Part shown: one piece after another, positions 35,601 through 43,897 of the stretch | How positions within the stretch are numbered: position 1 is the first letter of the stretch | How the letters are laid out: each line of letters opens with the position of its first letter | Translations under genes and position numbers: made by a program | Notes under the pieces: generated by a model | Told to the model about the DNA's origin: nothing | Seen by the model: only the letters and a program-made list of their open reading frames with translations | The model's database searches: none | Assembly: GCA_022494885.1 (NCBI GenBank) | Contig: JAGVSM010003750.1 | Location: 1-64,000 of the forward strand | Reading direction: 5' to 3' | Length of the DNA stretch: 64,000 nt | Source: Micrasema longulum | Taxonomy: Eukaryota; Arthropoda; Insecta; Trichoptera; Brachycentridae

Positions 35601-38600
35601 TTTTAATTAATTTTTTTATTATAATCTTTTACAGAATATTTTATTTTATCTTTCTTATTTTACACAAAAATATTATACTTGTATATTTATTATAGGAGCA
35701 AAAATTCATAAACATTTCTCGAAAACCCACGAACAGGCCATGCCAGATTTTTTTGTTTACTATTTTTACATTTAATATGTAGTTCGTTTCATTGCTATGT
35801 AATTATCCTTTATTTTTTTAATACTCTGTTTTTTAAAAAAGAAACAAAATTAAATAATAAAAAAATATTGATAAAAGAAACCTTGTAATACCTCATAAAA
35901 TTGATTTATTGTAGATGTTTACTTTACATCGAGTTTACTTAATGATCGCTTATGTATTTATATGATTGTTTTCTTACAAATATTTTTTATCAAAGAAATG
36001 AACTATAATCTAATAATGTCAACCACATCAAAGTTTGCATACAATTATAGGTTTTTGACATACAGCAGTGTCATGTTATTATTAACTATGCATTGTTCTT
36101 TCATTCTACGATTATAGATAAACAATATTTCAATAATGGCTACAGGATATTTAGAAAAAAGCAAAATTCTTTGAGGCCCCATTATAGGCTGTTAAGAGAT
36201 AGTCAAAACCCAGTTGGAGGAACAACAGTTCCAAAATTTATTTAGAATATGTAGGGCCACAATAGGGAATGTGCAGCCTACCCAGAATTTGGTTTCAATG
36301 ACTGATTTATAATAAATGATTTTTGGTTACGCCGAATATCACAGTTAAAATTCTATTTGAATTCGTTTTATATCATTAAATTGCAATTTTAATTAGTATG
36401 AATTCAAAAAATTCATAAACGCGCTGTGATTGGCTGTTCACTTTTTGACGTCACAGGCCGCGATAGTGACAAGTAACAACTAAACGTACCGTAATAATCT
36501 GTGGGTGGCTTTGCGTGCGGTTTGTTTATGTGTTGTTTCCTGTGAACAATTTAGTGGAACTGTTATATTTAACTATAAACAGGTTAAGAAAGATATATAA
36601 TATCTATTTATTATGTCGGAAATCGGTTTTGTGAAAGCACAGTCGGATAATTTACCAAAAATAGATGCTTTCATGATGGCTGCATTTTTTTCAAACACGG
36701 ACTTTATAAGTGCCGAAATTAAAGGAATAAAAGCTTCAAGGTATGTTTATTAAGTAAAATAGTATTATATGTGGTATTAATAGTATTAGTTTTCATCAGT
36801 TGTCCCAACTACGGGTTTTTTCTGCTTTAAATCTTGAATTTCACTCTTTGCTTTTCATACTTAACCTTAAATATGAGTTGTCATTATTATGACGAAGGAA
36901 CGTATTGTTTACCTAGGTACTCATAAATATTATTTATATGCCGAGTTGATTCAGTAGGTTGTTTTAGGGATGTCAGTATCCATATTGTCATGATAATTTT
37001 AGTAATCGTACCATACTTAAGTGCATTTTTAACATAAATGTTTATGTTCATTGATGATATGAATAAAAACACTCCCCAATACCACCGTAGTTATACTAAA
37101 GTACTTGACGATTTTTTCAGGTCATGCAGAGCAAATTATGGAGATAGTGCCATTGGATATGTCCAAGTAAAACGAGTGGGCGATATTTGTATAGTGAAGG
37201 CTCGTGTAACTCCTGAACATCGGGTGCGCTTCAAAGCATATTCGGTTGTTTTAACGTGCAATGAAACAGAGCAAGTTATAGAGTCATGCAAGTGTGAAGA
37301 TTGTCCAGCGTCAGAAGGTTTGTAATATATATTCATACTGTTGGGCTTTTAAGCATATATATCTTAAGTCTCAACGATGAGCTGGTTATAATATAAAATA
37401 CCCTTTTTATTTCATACTTACTTTGTACATCATAATAAATTTAATAAATCTATTTCATTTGTTGATTAATTGCTTATGAGGATATTGCCATTAATATTTT
37501 ATATATATTTGGCTCACCTCTCATAATGTTTGACAGCCTCCTTATTTATACTTCATTGTTGTCATTTTAGGTGGTTGCAAACATGCCATTAGTATGTTGT
37601 CATGGCTACATCGAAGAAGCGAAGATCCCCCGAAGACGTCTATAGAGTGCTACTGGAAGCGCTCAAAAATGTCTGCCATTGGGACATCCTTGAAGTTCAT
37701 CAAAGCAAAGGATTTAGGAAAGGCAAGGACCAGTTTGCCGGAAAGTGATGGATCCTTTTTAAAATGTGTAGTTGAAAGAAGCATCGAGTTGGGTCGAAGA
37801 GATGTCCAACTAGTTAAGTACTACGTTGAACCGACAGAATTGGAAAATTTATCCATTCGTAGCATGGCATGCACGTTCTTCTCGGAGAATATTGGGTCAA
37901 CATCAAAAGATTTTTTTAATTATTGCCAAAGCAGGATGGGTGCTGCTTTATGTAATAAAGCAGCGAAAGAAACTCTCGGGCAAGCAGACTGTCCCTTATG
38001 GCACAACTTAAGGTATGGCCGCATAACGGCATCTAAGGCCTACGAAGCGTCAAATTGTCAGACATTGGAAGGCTCTCTCGTAGAAAGCATTCTTGGTGCT
38101 AAAGTGCCTGACAATATTTTTTTACAGCGAGGTAGACTTCTAGAAGATGATGTTTTGCGAGAAGTAGAAAAAATACTCAAGACCACGTTAAAAAAGTGTG
38201 GCCTTATTCTTTGTGGCGATCATCCATATTTAGGAGCCTCACCCGACGCATTGGGAGATGATTTTATCATAGAAATAAAATGTCCAAATAGCGATACTAC
38301 ATTTAAAACTTATTTTACAGCGGACAACAAGCCAAGTCAGAAATATATGGCTCAAATTCAAATGCAAATGCACTTTTCAAAAAAAAAGAAAGGAATTTAT
38401 TGTGTTGCCAAGCCGGATTTTGAGAAAACCAAAGAAATCAGTATTACATATGTAGACTATGACCAAATTAGTTGTGAACAGTTGATGGAAAAGTGTGAAA
38501 TGTTTTGGTCTGAAGCTATTTTAAAAAAAATAAGATTCTAAGTGTGTATTAAAAGATTTCTTTCATACATCACTAAATGCAGCCCGAGCGATCACTTTTG

Positions 38601-41600
38601 AATGTATTTGAATAAAAAATATAGTTGCTTAACATTTTATTGTTTAAATAAAATTTGTCTAGGGAGATGAGGTAGATATGTACTTTAACGTGATTAAATA
38701 ATAATAAAAAACATTTTAATATATAATGCTTCCATATTTTTATTTGACAAAACCTTTTTAACATTTTATACAGGTAAATTGCAAAGAGAGTAATTTATAT
38801 ATTATTATTAAAAACAAAGAAAATACACCGCGAACATTGCTGAAGGTAATCATAACACAAATTAATATTTATTCAATAATGGTCACTTTTATTTAAGAAA
38901 AGAAAACGTGAACATCAACCGAAGGTAATCAAATCATTACACACATTTTTGAAAGAAAAGTCATTTATATTTAAGAAAGAGAACACATCAACATTGCCAA
39001 AGGTAACATTACACAGATTAAAATTAATTGAGAAAGGGAAATATATGAACATTACCAAAGATAATCATTACACACATAAAAAAATTTGAGAGAAAGGTAA
39101 TTTTTATTTAAGAAAGGGAACACATCAACATTACCGAAGGTAACATTAAACGTATTAAAATTCATTGAGAAAGGGAAATATATGAACATTACCGAAGGTA
39201 ATCACATTACACATATAAAAAAATTTGTACAGAAAAGTAATTTATATTCAAGAAAGGGAACACATCAACATTACCAAAGGTAACATAACACACATCAAAA
39301 ACAAAATCTGAATCCGAGTCAGTTGACTCAACCCATTCATTTGGCTCGGGATTTTTCTTGACGCAAATGCGTTCAGTCGAAGTGGGTGACATTGATTTCA
39401 TCGGAGAACAAGCAGTACTCGTCTTTCCCAAAATTACTGTTGATGTACCCTTGCTTCTCACATTACAAGTTTTATTGACTTGTACAGCCTTGTCAAGATA
39501 TTCTGGAGACACAGCGTCATTATTCCTGGCCCGGCAATCGGAGGGGGGTCTTGGCCTCCGTCAACATTGGGTTCACACAAAGCTGGGACTTTTATTGGTG
39601 TGAGTAACTCGTTCAATAATTTTATCCTGGCCCTTTTTTCACCTGTCTTCTTTGCAGCAGGTAATTTGTTCTTCTGGCAGTCAAATTTGCTTGGGACAAC
39701 ATTTTTCTTCATCTGCATGCGACTTCCCATCATTTTGAAAAATGTATAATTTTCCATATCCTCTTGCAGCTGTGAAAGAAAAACATCAAACATTATTTTC
39801 ATTATAAGTACTTAGTACACGATGGCACTAATTTTGTCAGACAATAAGTTATAAAATGACATGTTAGGGATGTTAAAACTAAGGTTAATTTAATCACTTT
39901 CGTGTGTGTGAGTAAATATGTAATAATTGGCTAGGTAAAAAATAATATAAGTACTTACATTAAAATGGTCTTCACAGCAATAACAAGTGGACTTTACTGC
40001 TAAATCTTTATTTTTCTTCGAACATCTTTTCATGGCATGACACCATTTTTTTCGTATTGCCTCGATTTTCGGCACGTTGATAAATATTTTCTCAGGAGTA
40101 GTAATAGTCGTATTTTTGCATTTAGGTACAATGCAGTACTTATAGTTGACTATTTTAGCCATGACGATGGAAAAAAAACACTTCGAAAGTAAAACAATAA
40201 CGTATTATTAACAGCCGGTCTTCCCACTACAACGACGGCGCGTACTCGAATGTCGAACTGTCAAACCCAATCGCGGTCAATGACGTCACAGCTCAAAAAC
40301 CCGGGAAGCGGAGCGTTTGGGACAGATTTTAAAAATTCAAAATGTAAATCATAATAACGAGGTAATTATGGGCTCAAAAAAAAAAAAATTACTGCGTAAG
40401 TTTTCTAATTTTTTGCTGATTTTTTTGGAAGAAAAAAAAAATTCGTGCACATTGCCTATTACTACAATTTTGACTTTTAAACGTTTTTATTTACTTCTAT
40501 GGCTAAAACATAAAACCATAGACAATTAACGCGGTATTTCCAGTAGCCAAATATAATATTAAGGATTTATCCTTACCACAAATTGTAAGGATCTTTCCTT
40601 ATCAACAGTAGATCGAGAATCATAAATTTTTTAAAGACATCTTTTGCAAGGGATAAAATCCCTACTTGAGGATTCCTTAAAAACGGTAAGGAAAGTTAGA
40701 GAATCGCGGTTCTGGCCCCCTGTGACTTTTTCTTGTTCCCAAAACTGAAGAGGCCCATGAAAGGACGATGCTACGCTACTATTGAGGAGATAAAGACGGC
40801 ATCGAAGGAGGAGCTGAACAAGATCACAAAAAAATATTTTTGAAGTGCTTCGAGGATTGGAAAATATGTTGGCACATGTGTATAATATCTGGTGGGAATT
40901 ACTTTGAAGGGGACAAAATAGATATTCACGAATAAATAAATAATTTCGGAAAAAAAACAAAATTCGCAAAAAAAATAATCAGAGTACTAATAATATAAGC
41001 ACAAAAACATAAGTACTTTGCAGATAATGACCCGAGAAACTAGCCACTGTCGCGGACTATTCGCTCTTAAGCTTAGCAATACGACCCGAATCAGTAGATA
41101 AAAGCTTATACTGGAAGATAATGAAAATTATTTAAAAAAATACCTTTTGTACTATTTGTGTAAAACAGTAACATCCTTAGAGTATGTAACATCATATAAT
41201 GGGCCTCCGATTCTCGTGTTTTAGAGCAGGTTGCCGAAAAAAAGTATCCAAAATGTAAAATTTGAAAGCGCAATGTTTAAGTTACGTAAAAGTAAATGTA
41301 CTAAACTACTTGTTTAATAAATAAAAAAGCATGCCACGTAGTGAAATAGTTTAAAAATATACATATATTTAATTAACTACTATTTTAACCAATAAAACAA
41401 TACAGTATTACAAACATATTTCTTTCTTTTTGTTTGAATAATCATTATAAAATTTACTGAACACAATAAAAATAAAAAAAAACATGAACACAATTAAGTT
41501 TTAAAAGTACTAGACCTAGGGAAATGCTCCACTAGTTTTCGCTTACGTGGTCAAATCTAAGAATTACACTTTGCGAATTTGTATATATTAATATCATGAT

Positions 41601-43478
41601 AATAGGATATACTTGTTACGGTATATGTATATCATCAATCTATGTTGATACGTTTGAAGAAATTCTGCTAAAAGGCGCAATGTATATTATACTAACAACG
41701 AGCGACTATGATACACTGAGGTTTCCACATAAATCATCTAGCTCTTGACCAATTGTTCCTGCAACTATAACTTTACTATATCAGAAGACATGAAAATTTA
41801 ACCACCAACCACTACACCTCCAAGCCAATCCCGCATGTACATGAACAATTGAATGGACCGAGCTCCATTCATCGTACATACTACTAAATTTCAGAAAGAT
41901 TGCGACACCTGAACCAACCTTTGCGATATTACTTTGGTTGCTTCCTCCATAGGAAAAGTATTCAAACGATCTGGAACGGAATAAAATCCATTGGCCAAAA
42001 TCGTTTATTTGTGGAATTTATGACGGCGAACGTTGGTTCTCACCTAATTAGAATCCATGACCGGGACTCTGCTATGTGCGAATGTCAGCTTGAGGAGGAA
42101 GATTTAAACCATGTGTTTTTTGGATGCCCCATAAATGATTGATATCCTGAGTTCCAATTCGACCTCTCCGATATCAACGTACCACTCCCTACTCATATTC
42201 TAACTCTCCTGTCCCCACCCAATAAACATGTATGCAAAATTTTATGTAAATATCTAGTTATAAATAATATCAAATTGTAAATATGTTATATATCGATATG
42301 TACAGTGTACATGATATTAAATACTAACACAATAACTTGTATTAGTACTAACACATGTGTAAATTTATCAAAAACTCGATACTGGCTAGAACATCCCAGT
42401 AAGGGGGTGAAAGAGCCAATAAATAAGGAAGAAGAGGAAGACGGGGAACGAACCTAATTCGTTTGGAAAGCAAGGTAAAAAGTTTAACAATACAAACGCC
42501 TAATTTTGGCGTTTAGAAGTGACTTAACTTATTTAAATAAGTTTCGGTTTCGATCAAAACTTGAACAAAAGCCGAAATTCGATGGCTGTTCCTCGATCAG
42601 CATAACACAAACGATGGCTTGCATACACCAAAGACCCGATTGTGTCACATTGTAAACTCGAGAGAAAATCTGGACTATTTAATTTAAGTCTTTCTAGATT
42701 TAAACAATAACTAAAATAAATCGGATCTTGTCTCGAGATAACTACTGTTATTTTTTTTGTAATGGTTTTAATTTTCTTCAATTGCATTTTATTTTAATCG
42801 TACGTGTATTTTTTACAAAATGCATTTTATTATAACTAAATGGACTTACTTATGAGTCCATAAATAAATCAATATTAATTTCTACAAATTGGCCACGGCC
42901 GTTAATAAATAAATAAATACTGTCACACTAACTTGTAGGAATATATGTATTACTCTCAGAGTAATGATGCGTTAACCTATAGAACCTATGGCTAGAACAG
43001 CCCGGTAGTGAAATGAAAAAGCCAATAAACCACGAAGAAGAAGAAGACGGTGCAACGCCCTTAAAACGGGTTTTACTGTAGTGTCATGTAGTATCTGTGG
43101 TTTCACTTACAAAAACTCTCGCGGTCTAGCAGTCGGTTAACTCTGCTCGTGTTTTGTTATTTCGTATTCCTGAGAATGTACTATGAAAAATTGATATCAT
43201 TGTAAGGAATGTTTTGAAATAGAAAAAAAACATTGTAATAGATTGTTAACGTTTTTCTTGTACCAAATAAACATTTATACTATGCATGTAATTTTATTAT
43301 TATTTACAATGCACATACCTGATAAATCAAGTGTCCTTCCAATATCACTCCACAAATTTTGTTTTAATTGGGCTTTTTTATAGTCTTTGCTCTTCATATT
43401 ATATAGAGCTTCATGTTTTTTTACAAACTCAATCAATACTTCGTCACTTGCACTTGTCCAAGTCACGTTTGCACTCAT
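32631..43478 (-). CDS. MADF-BESS domain protein, split by a 10.1 kb intron
   Basis: Probable sequence-specific DNA-binding regulator (MADF is a Myb/SANT-like domain; BESS mediates protein-protein contacts). Exon 1 is 43319-43478 (MSANVTWTSASDEVLIEFVK onward) and ends TCAG before GTATGT. Exon 2 is 33220-32631 and starts after TTTTTTGCAG. Both boundaries are phase 1, and joining them gives one continuous MADF domain: LWSDIGRTLDLS, then GSDCCKRWAYVRDYYIRRKG. The product has 249 residues. After the MADF domain (about residues 10-95) comes an acidic, Lys-rich linker; the BESS motif is near residues 200-235 (DLFFKSMAKIVKKLPRYEQV). The start at 43478 is preferred to the in-frame Met at 43523 because MADF proteins usually begin just before this segment. 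It shares an upstream region with TRAPPC2. The alternative is two separate truncated MADF copies; phase and domain continuity argue against that, but no transcript is available. Confidence 0.82.
33522..33776 (+). pseudogene. PIF/Harbinger transposase (DDE_Tnp_4) fragment
   Basis: The plus strand reads SVVLLAVVNADYKFAAIDIG, then KKGDAGIY, a stop, then SKALLGTDNIVPHVIVGDKA and FALHENLMEPHPRQ. This is the stretch around two catalytic aspartates (NADYKF and VGDKAF) of insect Harbinger-type DDE transposases. One stop and no flanking transposase show it is a remnant. It lies about 300 bp from exon 2 of the MADF-BESS gene. Confidence 0.75.
33790..34525. other. MADF-BESS intron, no feature recognised
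   Basis: AT-rich intronic DNA between the Harbinger and mariner scraps. Confidence 0.6.
34582..34833 (+). pseudogene. Mariner transposase N-terminal fragment
   Basis: An open stretch encodes MNQRICIKFCVKNKIKCAEA, then the HTH segment RSSVYRWYQRFSEGREDVND, then GRPSTSTTDENIDEVKKIVL. This is the paired helix-turn-helix DNA-binding half of mariner transposases. It ends abruptly, and a LINE 3' end follows within 50 bp; no catalytic domain is present. Confidence 0.82.
34878..35425 (+). mobile_element. LINE 3' fragment with stem-loop and poly(A)
   Basis: The plus strand reads LQRGVNTFLAQRQQYYIGPR and VYNLIPVSWKC, then a terminal TSNDLGLRI before a stop: a C-terminal tail like those of other LINE ends here. 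The 3' UTR contains a perfect 6-bp stem ACTGCC/GGCAGT (35246-35251 with 35279-35284). It ends in a run of about 25 A at 35399-35423. Confidence 0.7.
35430..35875 (+). mobile_element. LINE 3' UTR copy, same family as 21349-22310
   Basis: A block at 35623-35780 (TTTTACAGAATATTTTATTT, CCCACGAACAGGCCATG) matches 22130-22255 closely and in the same orientation. No coding part remains. It adjoins the poly(A) of the preceding LINE fragment. Confidence 0.7.
36613..38541 (+). CDS. YqaJ-type nuclease with SWIM zinc finger (ISL2EU-like accessory protein)
   Basis: Three exons: 36613-36740, 37121-37317 and 37571-38541, all GT-AG and in phase, giving 431 residues without an internal stop. A SWIM-type zinc finger spans the exon 2-3 junction: CKC near residue 98 and CKH about 11 residues later (CKCEDCPASEGGCKHAISML). 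The C-terminal half is a YqaJ/lambda-exonuclease-like PD-(D/E)XK domain: LRYGRITASKAYEASN, then QRGRLLEDDVLREVEK, then the catalytic ASPDAL with EIKCP, then YMAQIQMQMHFS. Such proteins accompany THAP transposases in ISL2EU elements and are common as multicopy genes in arthropods. It lies in the MADF-BESS intron on the opposite strand and converges on the THAP gene. All visible catalytic residues are kept. It could be a transposon gene, or a domesticated one still under selection. Confidence 0.85.
38831..39297. repeat. Compound tandem repeat between the YqaJ and THAP genes
   Basis: A core like AACATTACCGAAGGTAA recurs about every 65-70 bp, alternating between two contexts: GAACACATCAACATTACC (near 38980, 39119, 39258) and ATATGAACATTACC (near 39045, 39183). 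The higher-order period is therefore about 139 bp. It runs into the 3' end of the second THAP frame, so part of that frame is itself repeat. Confidence 0.85.
39458..40162 (-). CDS. THAP-domain protein, probably truncated or frameshifted ISL2EU transposase
   Basis: Exon 1 (40162-39959) encodes MAKIVNYKYCIVPKCKNTTI and the rest of a C2CH THAP zinc finger, with C-x4-C, a later WCHAMKRC and closing CCEDHF. A GT-AG intron (39958-39770) joins in phase 0 to exon 2 (39769-39458): LQEDMENYTFFKMMGSRMQM, a Lys-rich stretch (KKTGEKRARIKLLNELLTP), then a stop. The product has about 171 residues. Shortly before that stop, a second minus frame opens (39512-39207; SPEYLDKAVQVNKTCNVRSK and an acidic tail) that looks like the natural continuation, so a one-base frameshift near 39515 is likely. 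The HTH and DDE parts expected of a full ISL2EU transposase are not visible; tandem repeats occupy the space downstream. It would bind DNA at most, as read. Confidence 0.72.
40713..40942 (+). pseudogene. Mariner transposase C-terminal fragment
   Basis: The plus strand reads LAPCDFFLFPKLKRPMKGRC, with the third catalytic aspartate of the mariner DD34D triad, then ATIEEIKTASKEELNKI. A frameshift near 40839 leads to KCFEDWKICWHMCIISGGNY and FEGDKIDIHE with a stop. It seems to be the same mariner subfamily as the N-terminal fragment 5.9 kb upstream on the same strand. Confidence 0.82.
40943..41885. other. MADF-BESS intron, no feature recognised
   Basis: AT-rich, nothing recognised. Confidence 0.6.
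41886..42440 (+). mobile_element. LINE 3' end with post-RNase H zinc knuckle
   Basis: An open stretch at 41900-42142 contains HLIRIHDRDSAMCECQLEEE and DLNHVFFGCPIND, the Cys-x-Cys...His...Cys knuckle found after RNase H in I-type LINEs. The 3' UTR ends with GGCTAGAACATCCCAGTAAG and a purine-rich GAAGAAGAGGAAGAC tail. Other copies are at 46790-47286 (minus) and 42955-43055 (tail only). Confidence 0.78.
42441..42954. other. MADF-BESS intron, no feature recognised
   Basis: The 77-residue minus frame at 42787-42554 has no recognisable motif. Confidence 0.55.
42955..43058 (+). mobile_element. LINE 3' tail copy
   Basis: GGCTAGAACAGCCCGGTAGT, then AAAAAGCCAATAAACCACG and GAAGAAGAAGAAGAC. This matches the tail of the preceding LINE fragment; no coding sequence remains. 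Confidence 0.65.
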
Positions 43479-43897
43479 TTTTAGATAAAAATGTACACCG
43501 CTAAACAAGAAAAAACGTTCCAAAACAGCTTACACCGCTGTGACAGTCGCCCTGCAAATGGCGGCACCGCCGTTTGACGCAATGATTTCCGCTAACAATC
43601 CACGCCTTTGAGGAAACCAGCGCCTACCGCTACATGACGACCGCTAGAGGAAACCATTTTAGTATATTATGATGTTTATCTATGGGAATTTGAGAAACCA
43701 TAGCTTAAGTGTCTAATGTCAAAGTTATGTCAAAATTTGACAAGTTATATTCGATTCGTGTCAGCAACAATAAACAAGGCGCTTGGGAATTGTATTCAAT
43801 GACCAATATATTATGGCAAAGTGACAAAAATATCTATACGTATTAGGTATTACACCAGTTCTGGTCAATAACATTGTCTCTCTAAACAGAGATCACC
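43479..43897. promoter_or_regulatory. Putative bidirectional promoter, MADF-BESS and TRAPPC2
   Basis: The 419 bp between two divergent start codons must hold both promoters unless unseen upstream exons exist. An ATGGCGGC motif (43558-43565), like YY1/Pho sites, sits in a locally GC-richer patch. No TATA box was clear. Head-to-head placement is seen; shared regulation is inference. Confidence 0.5.

Larger units (their letters stand above)
36330..40350. mobile_element. Candidate ISL2EU/PHIS-type element carrying the YqaJ and THAP genes
   Basis: The two convergent genes are bracketed by inverted, diverged related sequence: GACGTCACAGGCCGCGAT on the left (36448-36465), and its counterpart GACGTCATTGACCGCGAT, read from the minus strand, on the right (near 40270-40287). 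Just outside each lies a weaker inverted match, GAATTCAAAAAATTCATAAA on the left and a GAATTTTTAAAAT-containing counterpart on the right. True termini and the target duplication could not be fixed, so the bounds are approximate. Convergent YqaJ nuclease and THAP genes fit what is known of ISL2EU elements, but the DDE part of the transposase is missing. Confidence 0.5.

Noticed and set aside
36171..36300. Possible outer terminus of the YqaJ/THAP element
   Set aside because: No matching inverted sequence found on the right side beyond 40350.
40557..40710. Inverted AAGGAT/ATCCTT-rich patches as a MITE
   Set aside because: Pairs are short and interrupted, and the right side merges into mariner coding sequence.
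43478..43523. Upstream in-frame Met for the MADF-BESS gene
   Set aside because: Adds a hydrophobic leader (MERFFLFSGVHFYLK) atypical of the family; the Met at 43478 fits better.
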